NCBI RefSeq assembly: GCF_003122385.1
Contig: NZ_CP029255.1
Location: forward strand, 1,798,001-1,862,000
Length of the DNA stretch: 64,000 bases
Source of the DNA: Flavobacterium crocinum
Lineage (GTDB): Bacteria; Bacteroidota; Bacteroidia; Flavobacteriales; Flavobacteriaceae
Direction: 5' to 3'
The position numbers were made by a program, and so were the translations under genes. Below are positions 35,900 through 44,093 of the stretch, piece after piece (position 1 is the stretch's first letter; each line of letters begins with the position of its first letter). The notes under the pieces were generated by a model. It was not told where the DNA came from. It ran no database searches and worked only from the letters and a program-made list of their open reading frames with translations.

Positions 35900-36646
35900 T
35901 TAAGGCAGATATTTAGCTGTAAATTTTGTGGTAATAAAATTCGCGGCAATTGGAAGAATTTTAGAAGGATCTTTGGCATCATCTAAACCTGTTGACATAT
36001 TAACAATATCATCTCCGGCAAAATCCTTAGAATTAGGATTAATTAAACTTCTTATCGCTGATGCATGTCTTGCTTCGACAGAAACGATTTTTCCTGCTAG
36101 TAACAAGTAGTCTGCAGTTTTGATCAGTCTGCCGGCTCCATTATAAGCAGCAACACCAGTGTCTTCAAGTGCTTTTGCGGTAGCTAAAACTTCTGTACGA
36201 CTGTTGAAATTTAAAGAACCGTAATTAAAAGCTAAAGTTGGTAGTAATTGAGAGCTGGGATCTGGAAGTGCTCCAGTTAAAGCTGCTTTGAAGAAGTCTC
36301 TGTGAACCACTTCATGATGATACAAGTCTGTTAATACCTGACGTTCAACTGAGCTGAATACGGTATTGAAACTGCTTGCATTGACAACTTTTGTATAAAA
36401 ATCGGCCTCTAATTGTTCTAAAGCGTAGGCATAAGTAAGAACGCCAAAATCTCCGGAACCTAAATCGAAGACGCCATTTCTAATTCCTGGAAGAGAGGTG
36501 TCTTCCATATGATCATCATTATCATTGTCGCTGCAACCCGCCATAACCAAACCTGCGGTTACTAATGTTAGTCCACTGAGCTTAAGAAAGCTTCTTCTGC
36601 TATCCAGGGAAGGATTAACTTCCTGAATTTTAACTTCGTTTTTCAT
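35900..36646 (-). CDS. Ferritin-like domain lipoprotein (Tat-type, copy A)
   Basis: 248 residues. Twin-arginine signal SRRSFLKLSG followed by lipobox LVMAGC (Cys38), then an Asp-rich linker (SDNDNDDH) and a ferritin-like domain with EQLEADFY, YHHEVVHRDFF, ALEDTGVAAYNGAG and IVSVEARHASAIRSL. The histidine and glutamate spacing fits a di-iron site. Tat export would imply folding with metal before export (inference). Co-transcribed with copy B. Confidence 0.87.
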   Translation of the reverse strand: MKNEVKIQEVNPSLDSRRSFLKLSGLTLVTAGLVMAGCSDNDNDDHMEDTSLPGIRNGVFDLGSGDFGVLTYAYALEQLEADFYTKVVNASSFNTVFSSVERQVLTDLYHHEVVHRDFFKAALTGALPDPSSQLLPTLAFNYGSLNFNSRTEVLATAKALEDTGVAAYNGAGRLIKTADYLLLAGKIVSVEARHASAIRSLINPNSKDFAGDDIVNMSTGLDDAKDPSKILPIAANFITTKFTAKYLP

Positions 36647-36823
36647 AATTACGTTTTTTAATAGTTAACAACATTGGTCTTTTAGTTATTAGGTATTTAA
36701 GTATTAACGAAATTTTAGGATATACGGTTTCAGAAAAATCATTCTTTTTTGGTTTTATTTCGAATAGAGGGCATAATTTGAAATACTGCTGGTTGTTTTT
36801 TGTTTTATTTTCGGTAATTCTAC

Positions 36824-36831
36824 TATATTTG
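36824..36831 (+). promoter_or_regulatory. -7 element of the LacI-type regulator
   Basis: TATATTTG, a full TAnnTTTG match 25 nt before the ATG at 36857. Confidence 0.6.
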
Positions 36832-36856
36832 TATTAATTACTTAAACTTTTAATGG

Positions 36857-37882
36857 ATGAAAGCTAAAGCAACTCTAAAACAAATTGCAAAAGAACTGGG
36901 GGTTTCCGTGTCAACTGTGTCTAAGGCGCTGAATGACAGTCCGGAAATCAGTGAGCAGACGAAGGTCAAGATTAAAGAGTATGCCAAACTCAAAAATTAT
37001 AAACCGAATGTTATTGGTTTGAATTTAAAAAATCGTAAAACCAAAACGATTGGAGTAATTATACCTAATATATTAAACTCTTTCTTTGCAAAAGTTTTTA
37101 GTGGTATCGAAAAGGTTGCCGATAAAAAAGGATATAATGTAATTACTTGTATTTCTAATGAATCTCTTGAAAAAGAAGTTCACACATTGGAAATGCTGAG
37201 CAACGGAACTATCGACGGATTTATTTTGTCAGTTTCTCAAGAGGCTCAAAAACTTCAGGATTACAATCATTTCTCTGAAATCATAAACGATGGAACACCA
37301 ATCGTTATGTTTGACCGTATTGCAGATGAAGTGGATTGTGATAAAGTAGTGGTAGACGATTATGATTCGGCTATCAATTCGACACAGCATTTAATTAATT
37401 TAGGTTGTAAAAATATCGCTCTGATTTCTTCTGTAGATAATATTAGTGTTGGAAAACTAAGAACAGAAGGATATTTAAAAGCTTTAAAGGACAATAATAT
37501 CCCTATAAACGAAAAAATTATTCTTCGTACCGATTCTGAAGAAGATATGAAAGCTAAAATTGAAGGGATTTTTGATCACAAAATCGATGGAATCTTTGCT
37601 TTAGATGAAAATGATTCTGTTGCTGCTTTAAGAGTAAGTTTGAAAAAAGGATACAGAGTACCGGAAGATATTTCGATTATTGGTTTTGCCGATGGAATCT
37701 TAGCTTCCAGACGTTTATCACCAAGTTTGACAACTGTAAGTCAGCATGGAGTTGAAATTGGAGAAGTGGCAGCCAAAAGGTTAATCGAAAGATTGGAAGA
37801 ACCGGAGGGAACGGTTTCTGAATATGAAACGATTGTAATTAAGACGAAGTTGAAAGAACGAGAATCTACTAGAAAAGTATAA
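36857..37882 (+). CDS. LacI family transcriptional regulator
   Basis: 341 residues. The N-terminal helix-turn-helix (ATLKQIAKELGVSVSTVSKA) and hinge precede a periplasmic-binding-protein-like effector domain (about 60-341: KTIGVIIPNILNSFFAKVFSG, IDGFILSVS, DGIFALDENDSVAALR). It probably controls a sugar-related locus elsewhere, since no transport or catabolic genes are adjacent. Another ATG at 36853 is out of frame. Terminator at 37906-37939. Confidence 0.95.
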   Translation: MKAKATLKQIAKELGVSVSTVSKALNDSPEISEQTKVKIKEYAKLKNYKPNVIGLNLKNRKTKTIGVIIPNILNSFFAKVFSGIEKVADKKGYNVITCISNESLEKEVHTLEMLSNGTIDGFILSVSQEAQKLQDYNHFSEIINDGTPIVMFDRIADEVDCDKVVVDDYDSAINSTQHLINLGCKNIALISSVDNISVGKLRTEGYLKALKDNNIPINEKIILRTDSEEDMKAKIEGIFDHKIDGIFALDENDSVAALRVSLKKGYRVPEDISIIGFADGILASRRLSPSLTTVSQHGVEIGEVAAKRLIERLEEPEGTVSEYETIVIKTKLKERESTRKV

Positions 37883-37905
37883 TAGATACAAGATTAAAAA
37901 TTAAC

Positions 37906-37939
37906 AAAAAAGGACTGTTCTCTGAACAGTCCTTTTTTT
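37906..37939 (+). terminator. Terminator of the LacI-type gene
   Basis: AAAAGGACTGTTC and GAACAGTCCTTTT arms, three-base loop, long T run. Confidence 0.9.
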
Positions 37940-37951
37940 ATGCATAATTTA

Positions 37952-38051
37952 TGTCATTTCGACGAAGGAGAAATCTCCGCGAGAAGCTCTACAAAGATTG
38001 GCTTATTAGAACGGAGTTACTTGCGGAGATTTCTCCTTCGTCGAAATGACA
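37952..38051. mobile_element. MITE-like 100-bp element with perfect 29-bp terminal inverted repeats
   Basis: The left arm (37952-37980) begins TGTCATTTCGACGAAGGAG and the right arm (38023-38051) is its exact reverse complement. The 42-bp centre includes GAGAAGCTCTACAAAG. It has no coding capacity. It sits between two convergent genes (lacI-type and polA) and is more G/C-rich than its surroundings. Family resemblance to repeats I associate with Flavobacterium genomes; the mobilising enzyme is unknown. Confidence 0.85.
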
Positions 38052-38075
38052 AGATTGAGTTGTCTCTTGATAAAA

Positions 38076-38121
38076 AAATCTAAAATCTAAAATCTAAAAT
38101 CAACAATCTGAAATCTAAAAT
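38076..38121. repeat. ATCTAAA heptamer tandem repeat
   Basis: Three exact ATCTAAA units plus degenerate ones, ending beside the polA stop. A similar word (TTTAGATTTTAGATT) occurs at 20357-20372 between thiF and thiH. Confidence 0.7.
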
Positions 38122-38124
38122 AAA

Positions 38125-40962
38125 TTAATGCGCTTCTAACCAATCTTTCCCCATTCCTAATTCAACTTCCAACGGAACCGACATTTTAAAAGCATTTTCC
38201 ATTTCGTGTTTAATCATTGGTTGGATTTTTTCGAGTTCATCGTTGTGAACATCGAACACAAGCTCATCATGTACCTGAAGTAACATTTTAGATTTCCAGT
38301 TTTCGTCACGAAGTTTTTTATGAATATTGATCATGGCGATTTTAATCACATCTGCTGCACTTCCCTGAATTGGTGCGTTTACAGCATTTCTTTCAGCGGC
38401 ACTTCTTACCACGGCATTTGCAGAATTAATATCTTTTAAATAACGACGACGACCTAAAATAGTTTGTACATAACCTTTTTCGCGTGCAAATTCAACTTGT
38501 TCAGAGATATAAGATTTAAGACGTGGATAAGTCTTGTAATAAGCATCAATCAAAGCGGCACTTTCGCTTCTTGATAATGAAGTTTGATTGCTCAATCCAA
38601 AAGCAGAAACACCATAGATAATTCCGAAGTTTACCGTTTTAGCGTTGCTTCTTTGTTCGCGTGATACTTCATCCAAGGCAACATTGAATACCTTTGCAGC
38701 AGTTGCTTTATGAATGTCTTCACCATCTTGGAAAGCTTTAATCATATTTTCTTCTCCACTCAAAGCTGCAATAATTCGCAATTCGATTTGAGAGTAATCG
38801 GCAGAGATTAAAGTGTAATTTTCATCGCGTGCTACAAAAGCTTTACGAATCTGACGACCTCTTTCGGTACGGATTGGAATGTTCTGTAAGTTTGGATTAT
38901 TCGAGCTCAAACGTCCCGTTGCGGCAACCGTCTGCATATAATCGGTATGAACGCGTTGCGTCTTTATGTCAACTTGTTCTGGTAAAGCTAAAATATAAGT
39001 GCTTTGCAGTTTTACCATTTGACGCCAATCCAGGATTTGTTTTACGATCGGATTGTCATTTGCTAAATAAGTTAAAACTTCTTCTCCGGTTGCGTATTGA
39101 CCTGTCTTGGTTTTCTTTTGTTTTGCTCCGCCAATTTTAAGCTTTTCAAATAAAATATCTCCTAACTGTTTTGGAGAAGCCAGATTGAATTTCTCGCCTG
39201 CAGTTTCATAGATTTGTTCTTCAAGAGATTTGATTTCAACATCCATCTCTTTAGACATTTCTTTTAAAAACTCAACATCCAGACGAATTCCCTCGGTTTC
39301 CATATCAGCTAAAACACTTACTAATGGAATTTCGATTTCGTCAAATAACTTTTTAGTTTCGGTTTTGTCTAATTCAGTAGTGAAGATTTCTTTAAGTTGT
39401 AAAGTAACATCAGCATCTTCGGCAGCATATTCTTTAATATCTTCTAAAGGAACATCACGCATTGAAAGCTGATTTTTTCCTTTTTTGCCAATCAAAGTCT
39501 CGATTGATTTTGGAGAATATTTTAAATAGGTTTCTGCTAAAATATCCATATTATGACGCATATCCGGGTTGATCAGATAATGTGCAATCATCGTGTCGAA
39601 AAGTTTTCCTTTTACAGTTACGTCGTAATTAGAAAGTATTTTTAAATCGTATTTTAAATTCTGACCGATTTTCTCAATGTTTTCATTTTCAAAAAACGGA
39701 ACAAATTTCTCAATCAAAGCTTTTGCTTCTTCCTGACTTTCCGGAAACGGAACATAAAAAGCTTTTCCTTTTTCATAAGAAAACGACATTCCAACCAATT
39801 CAGCATGTAAAGCATCAATTCCGGTTGTTTCGGTATCAAAACAAACAGAAGTCTGTTTTTCTAAATTCTGCAAAAGTAATTTTACACCTAAATCACCCTG
39901 AACGGTTTGATAAGAATGTGGAGTGTCTTCTAAAGTATTATAAAATGAAGTTCTTGGAGCGTCTGCATTATCTTCTGTCAAAGTGCTTCCAAAAAGATCA
40001 AATTGGTCTTCGTTTTTAGGCTGTGGTTTTTTATACAATTTAGCATCAGAAGCTGGAGCTGTAGTTTGAGTTCCATCTGTTTTAAATAAATTGTCAAACT
40101 GTTCAGCCATTCTTCTGAATTCTAATTCCTGAAAAATAGCATCCGTTTTTTCAATATCCGGACGCGAAAGTTCGTAGTCATCTTCATTAAAAGTAACATC
40201 ACAATCTGTAATGATTGCAGCCAGTTTTTTAGAAAGAATTCCTTTTTCTTTATTGGCTTCAATATTTTCTTTCATTTTACCTTTTAGTTTATCCGTATTT
40301 GCTAAAAGGTTTTCCATTGTGCCAAATTCTTTCAGGAATTTTTTAGCAGTCACTTCACCAACTCCCGGAAGTCCAGGAATATTATCGACAGCATCACCCA
40401 TCATTCCAAGAAAATCAATTACCTGTTCCGGTCTTTCGATTTCAAATTTTGCCAAAACTTCAGGAACTCCCCAAATTTCGATTCCGTTACCCATACGGGC
40501 AGGTTTGTACATAAAAATATTTTCAGAAACCAATTGAGCAAAATCCTTATCAGGAGTTACCATGAAAACTTTGTAATTCTGTTTTTCGGCTTGTTTAGCG
40601 ATTGTTCCAATTAAGTCATCAGCTTCACAGCCTTCCACTTCAATAATTGGAATGTGCATAGCTCTCAATAATTCCTGAATATATGGAACAGCAATTTTAA
40701 TCGCTTCTGGAGTTTCATCACGATTGGCTTTGTATTCAACGAACATTTCGGATCTTACATGACTTCCGCCTTTATCAAAAGCAACAGCCAAATGATCTGG
40801 TTTTTCTCTTTTAATAACATCTAAAAGTGAGTTCATAAAACCCATAATTGCAGATGTATCCATCCCTTTTGAGTTGATTCTCGGGTTTTTAATAAAGGCA
40901 TAATAACCACGAAAAATTAGTGCATAAGCATCTAGAAGAAAAAGGCGTTTTTGAGTCGACAT
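38125..40962 (-). CDS. polA: DNA polymerase I
   Basis: 945 residues with all three domains. 5' nuclease (about 1-300: FLLDAYALIFRGYYAF, VEGCEADDLIGT, NIPGLPGVGEVTAKKFL). 3'-5' exonuclease (about 350-540) with intact acidic residues (CFDTETTGID, NLKYDLKIL, AAEDADVTLQL), so proofreading should be active. Polymerase (about 560-945): motif A ISADYSQIELRI, motif B RSNAKTVNFGIIYG, motif C LQVHDELVFDV. Repair and Okazaki-fragment processing. Confidence 0.98.
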   Translation of the reverse strand: MSTQKRLFLLDAYALIFRGYYAFIKNPRINSKGMDTSAIMGFMNSLLDVIKREKPDHLAVAFDKGGSHVRSEMFVEYKANRDETPEAIKIAVPYIQELLRAMHIPIIEVEGCEADDLIGTIAKQAEKQNYKVFMVTPDKDFAQLVSENIFMYKPARMGNGIEIWGVPEVLAKFEIERPEQVIDFLGMMGDAVDNIPGLPGVGEVTAKKFLKEFGTMENLLANTDKLKGKMKENIEANKEKGILSKKLAAIITDCDVTFNEDDYELSRPDIEKTDAIFQELEFRRMAEQFDNLFKTDGTQTTAPASDAKLYKKPQPKNEDQFDLFGSTLTEDNADAPRTSFYNTLEDTPHSYQTVQGDLGVKLLLQNLEKQTSVCFDTETTGIDALHAELVGMSFSYEKGKAFYVPFPESQEEAKALIEKFVPFFENENIEKIGQNLKYDLKILSNYDVTVKGKLFDTMIAHYLINPDMRHNMDILAETYLKYSPKSIETLIGKKGKNQLSMRDVPLEDIKEYAAEDADVTLQLKEIFTTELDKTETKKLFDEIEIPLVSVLADMETEGIRLDVEFLKEMSKEMDVEIKSLEEQIYETAGEKFNLASPKQLGDILFEKLKIGGAKQKKTKTGQYATGEEVLTYLANDNPIVKQILDWRQMVKLQSTYILALPEQVDIKTQRVHTDYMQTVAATGRLSSNNPNLQNIPIRTERGRQIRKAFVARDENYTLISADYSQIELRIIAALSGEENMIKAFQDGEDIHKATAAKVFNVALDEVSREQRSNAKTVNFGIIYGVSAFGLSNQTSLSRSESAALIDAYYKTYPRLKSYISEQVEFAREKGYVQTILGRRRYLKDINSANAVVRSAAERNAVNAPIQGSAADVIKIAMINIHKKLRDENWKSKMLLQVHDELVFDVHNDELEKIQPMIKHEMENAFKMSVPLEVELGMGKDWLEAH

Positions 40963-41045
40963 ATTAAAAATATTAGTCTGTAAAAATAAACAATTGGGTT
41001 TTAAAAACAGATTTGTTCATGAAAATTAATTTGGTTTCATGATTC

Positions 41046-41072
41046 TGTAGAGACGCACCGCAATGCGTCTAA
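41046..41072. repeat. GTAGAGACG palindromic repeat (copy 2)
   Basis: TGTAGAGACGCACCGCAATG followed by CGTCTAAC; same family as 26664-26690. Lies in the 283-bp gap between polA and the small lysine-rich gene; the rest of the gap holds the direct repeats at 41167-41188 and no other gene that I can support. Confidence 0.75.
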
Positions 41073-41166
41073 CTTGTCATCATTAAATTAAATGAACTTA
41101 TATAACGTATATGGTAGAAAAAGAGCAAAGAGTTAATATCAAGTTAAAATGTTTAGAAGTAGTCTT

Positions 41167-41188
41167 TTCTTCATGCTTTCTTCATTTT
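41167..41188 (+). promoter_or_regulatory. Pho-box-like 11-bp direct repeats upstream of lysine-rich peptide 1
   Basis: TTCTTCATGCT and TTCTTCATTTT in tandem (11-bp period). The second TCTTCAT starts 17 bp before a -7-like TAATTTCG (41196-41203). Identical geometry is seen at 43660-43696. Likely binding site of the OmpR-type regulator encoded at 41622. Confidence 0.65.
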
Positions 41189-41245
41189 CGGAGGGTAATT
41201 TCGAACTGTAAAATAAAAGGTTATTAATTTAAATATTTAGAAATC

Positions 41246-41443
41246 ATGAGAAATTTATTAATGTTACTAGTGGCAGTTTTAGGAACAAGTGTTATGGTTC
41301 ATGCTTTCCCGGCAAAAACAGGAAAAGAAGCTCCGGCTAAAGAAGTAAAAGCTACCAAACATCGCAAACACAAATCTGACAAAAAAGAAAAATCAGAAAA
41401 AAGTGAAGCTCCAAAGACAGAAACTGCAAAAGTGAAAAAATAA
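41246..41443 (+). CDS. Lysine-rich exported peptide 1 (acid-shock-protein-like)
   Basis: 65 residues: signal peptide MRNLLMLLVAVLGTSVMVHA, then a low-complexity basic mature part, one third lysine, with KEVKATKHRKHKS and SEAPKTETAK. Paralog of the protein at 43740 (shared KEVKxxKH and EAPK). The composition and genetic setting recall enterobacterial Asr, but homology is not established. Direct repeats upstream suggest control by the adjacent two-component system. Hairpin terminator at 41517-41547. Confidence 0.8.
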   Translation: MRNLLMLLVAVLGTSVMVHAFPAKTGKEAPAKEVKATKHRKHKSDKKEKSEKSEAPKTETAKVKK

Positions 41444-41516
41444 TATGTTTTTTGTTTTGTTTTCGAATGATTGTAAGGAAACAAAACAGGAAGGATAATT
41501 ATGAGAATGCTGATGG

Positions 41517-41547
41517 AAAAGCTGATGAAGAAATTTATCAGCTTTTT
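41517..41547 (+). terminator. Terminator of lysine-rich peptide 1
   Basis: AAAAGCTGAT and ATCAGCTTTTT arms around a 10-base loop. Confidence 0.75.
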
Positions 41548-41621
41548 GCGTTAATGTTTTTACAACTCAGCTATTTCTTCTTTTTAAATGATTAATTTTA
41601 ATTACGCTTAAGTATATTGTT

Positions 41622-42296
41622 ATGAATATTTTGATTGTTGAAGATAATCGGGAACTTGCGGTAGAAGTTTATGATTTTTTGTGTAATGCGGGTTATATCT
41701 GCAAGATTACACATACATGCGCAGATGCTTTGGAGGAATTTGGGAGCAATGATTATGACGCGATGCTTTTGGATTTAGGACTTCCGGACGGAGATGGTTT
41801 TGAGGTGTTACAGACGGTTAGAAAAACGAAATCAAAAATGGCAGTTATTGTTTTGACGGCAAGAGGAGAACTGGACGACAGAATTAACGGTTTACATCTT
41901 GGAGCCGATGATTATTTGACAAAACCTTTTGCTTTGACAGAACTCAGTGCAAGATTGTTCGCTGTGATTAGAAGAATTCATGGATTTACTTTAAACAATC
42001 TTACAATTCATGGTTTTGTTCTACAGCTTCAGGATTATAAAGTCAGTTTTAATGATAATCCAATCAACCTGACGAAAAAGGAGTTTGATATTTTTCAGTA
42101 TTTGGTTTTGAATAAAAATCGGGTCATAACGCGTTTACAGCTTACAGAACATATTTGGGGAGATATTCTGGAAGTCAATTCTGATTCTAATTTTATTGAT
42201 GTTCACGTTCGAAATCTTCGAAAAAAATTAGATAAACATGCGCCGATTGATTGGTTCGAAACAGTTAGAAATGTAGGGTATCGTATAAACGAATAA
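41622..42296 (+). CDS. OmpR/PhoB-type response regulator
   Basis: 224 residues. Receiver domain (1-115) with acidic pocket E7/D8, phospho-acceptor D51 (MLLDLGLPDGDGF), T-A-R at 78-80 and conserved lysine in YLTKPFA. C-terminal winged helix (about 130-224) with LTKKEFDIFQYL, IWGD and SNFIDVHVRNLRKKL. It starts 178 bp after lysine-rich peptide 1 and pairs with the kinase that follows after 9 bp. Confidence 0.95.
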   Translation: MNILIVEDNRELAVEVYDFLCNAGYICKITHTCADALEEFGSNDYDAMLLDLGLPDGDGFEVLQTVRKTKSKMAVIVLTARGELDDRINGLHLGADDYLTKPFALTELSARLFAVIRRIHGFTLNNLTIHGFVLQLQDYKVSFNDNPINLTKKEFDIFQYLVLNKNRVITRLQLTEHIWGDILEVNSDSNFIDVHVRNLRKKLDKHAPIDWFETVRNVGYRINE

Positions 42297-42305
42297 AGTA
42301 TTCCT

Positions 42306-43634
42306 GTGAAAATAAAACATCAATTAGCCATCTTTAACGCACTAACAAGATTGTTGGTTATTGTAATTTTATGGCTAATGCTTCCTATATTGGTGGAAAA
42401 TGTCGTTTACCATCATATTAATAATAGTCTTCTTGAGAAAAAAAAGAAGTTTATTGAACATTTAAATCCCGAAGAAATTAAGGATTTCTTAGAGAATCCG
42501 GATGATTCTACAGAAACGTTTTCTGAGTTTTCCACACTTCATAGCGAGTTTTTGGTTCTTTCACGCGTTCCAATTAAACCACATCAGAAAAAAACATCTT
42601 TCAGTAATGATTATCGGGTAATTGAAGGGGAAGAGAATGAATATCGAATTCTGCAACATCATTTTAATTATCAGGGTGAAGATTATCAGCTGGAAATCGG
42701 AAGCAGTTTAAGTGAAGTAAACGACTTAACATTTGTGATTCGATTTTTTATATTGATTGTTTTTGTAGTGATTCTTTTTGTTACTTTTTTAGCAGATACC
42801 TTTTATATAGAATATCTTCTTAAACCTTTTTATAAAATTATTGATACCAAAATCAGGCGTGTCAATGAACCGGAAACTTTTGATCACACTCCTATAAAAG
42901 CAGCTTCGAGAGATTTTAGAGAACTCGATTTTGTTTTAAATCAAATGATGGATCGTATTGCAGAAGTTTTTAAAAAAGAAAAACAGTTTATTTCTAATGT
43001 TTCACACGAATTGCTAACGCCAATTGCACTTCTAAAAAATAAATTGGAAAATTTATTACAGAATGAATCTTTGGATGATATTGCTATTGATAAAATTGCA
43101 GGTTCGCTGAAGACTTTAGATATGCTGAAAAAAATTATCAATAACTTATTGCTGATTTCCAGAATTGACAATAATCAGTACGAAGCAAATGAAGAAATCA
43201 ATCTAACCGAAATAGTTTCAGATTTGCAGGAAGATCTCCAGGATCGTATCGAGGATAGGGAAATTCAGTTTGAAAATAAGATGCAGGAGCACTTTGTTTT
43301 TACAGGGAATAAAACTTTAATTCATATTCTGATTTATAATTTGGTGACTAATGCCATAAAGTACAATAAACCAAAAGGAAGCATTACTGTTGTAGATGGT
43401 TTTGCAGAAGAATATTATTTTATTTCTGTAAAAGATTCAGGAATTGGAATGGATGAATCACAGCTGGAAAAAATATTCAGCCGATTTGCCCGTATAAGTT
43501 CAGATCAGGAAGGGCAGGGGTTAGGACTTGCAATTGCGCAGAGTATTGCCTCATTTCATCATATCCAGATTAAGGTAGAATCGGTTTTAAACCAAGGGAC
43601 TGCATTTACTTTAATATTCGAAAAAGCCAATTAA
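42306..43634 (+). CDS. Sensor histidine kinase (partner of the OmpR-type regulator)
   Basis: 442 residues from a GTG at 42306; no suitable ATG lies nearby. Two membrane helices (about 13-33 and 142-165) flank a sensor domain of about 105 residues. HAMP-like linker, H box FISNVSHELLTPIALLKNKLE, N box LIYNLVTNAIKYN, G1 DSGIGM, F box IFSRFARI and G2 GQGLGLAIAQ. The neighbouring lysine-rich peptides are the probable regulon (inference). Confidence 0.93.
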   Translation: MKIKHQLAIFNALTRLLVIVILWLMLPILVENVVYHHINNSLLEKKKKFIEHLNPEEIKDFLENPDDSTETFSEFSTLHSEFLVLSRVPIKPHQKKTSFSNDYRVIEGEENEYRILQHHFNYQGEDYQLEIGSSLSEVNDLTFVIRFFILIVFVVILFVTFLADTFYIEYLLKPFYKIIDTKIRRVNEPETFDHTPIKAASRDFRELDFVLNQMMDRIAEVFKKEKQFISNVSHELLTPIALLKNKLENLLQNESLDDIAIDKIAGSLKTLDMLKKIINNLLLISRIDNNQYEANEEINLTEIVSDLQEDLQDRIEDREIQFENKMQEHFVFTGNKTLIHILIYNLVTNAIKYNKPKGSITVVDGFAEEYYFISVKDSGIGMDESQLEKIFSRFARISSDQEGQGLGLAIAQSIASFHHIQIKVESVLNQGTAFTLIFEKAN

Positions 43635-43659
43635 AAGTTAAATTTATTTGTAAGGCTTT

Positions 43660-43681
43660 ATCTTCATTTTGTCTTCATTTT
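43660..43681 (+). promoter_or_regulatory. Pho-box-like 11-bp direct repeats upstream of lysine-rich peptide 2
   Basis: TCTTCATTTT at 43661 and 43672, period 11 bp. It ends 7 bp before the -7 element TACCTTTG (43689-43696), covering the -33 region. Same spacing as at 41167-41203, as for PhoB-type activated promoters. Confidence 0.7.
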
Positions 43682-43739
43682 ACGATTATACCTTTGACTT
43701 ATAAATAATGAAACAATAATAATCATAAAATTTAAAGTC

Positions 43740-43934
43740 ATGAAAAAATTAGCAATTTTAGCAGTAGCAGTTCTAGGAACATTTTCAATGGTAAACGCTC
43801 AAACAACTCCAGCAGCACCAGCTCAATCAAAAGAAGTAAAAGTCGCTAAACACGACAAAAAAGGAAACAAAAAAGCCAAAGGCGATAAAAAAGCAGAAGC
43901 TGCTATAAAACCAGAAGCTCCAAAAGCAAAATAA
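43740..43934 (+). CDS. Lysine-rich exported peptide 2 (acid-shock-protein-like)
   Basis: 64 residues: signal peptide MKKLAILAVAVLGTFSMVNA ending before Gln, then a basic A/K/P-rich mature part with about 30% lysine (SKEVKVAKHDKKGNKKAKGD, PEAPKAK). Paralog of the peptide at 41246, flanking the two-component system on the other side. It has no cysteine. It may buffer charge or acidity in the periplasm (inference). Terminator at 43983-44013. Confidence 0.8.
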   Translation: MKKLAILAVAVLGTFSMVNAQTTPAAPAQSKEVKVAKHDKKGNKKAKGDKKAEAAIKPEAPKAK

Positions 43935-43982
43935 AACAACATTAAGTTGTAAAATTAAATAGTTTTAAAAGGTTGGTAGGTT

Positions 43983-44013
43983 AAAGCTGAAAGAGGACTC
44001 TTTCAGCTTTTTT
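43983..44013 (+). terminator. Terminator of lysine-rich peptide 2
   Basis: AAAGCTGAAAGAG and CTCTTTCAGCTTT arms followed by a T run. Confidence 0.85.
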
Positions 44014-44093
44014 ACTTTTAACAGCGTTAAATTTTTTATAATAAAAAGAAATAAAATTTTCATTCTTTGTTACTTTGCTTAAAACTATAACAA

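Noticed and set aside
37952..38051. Intrinsic terminator for polA
   Set aside because: The long perfect arms are not followed by a T run on the minus strand, and the 42-bp centre is too long for a terminator loop.
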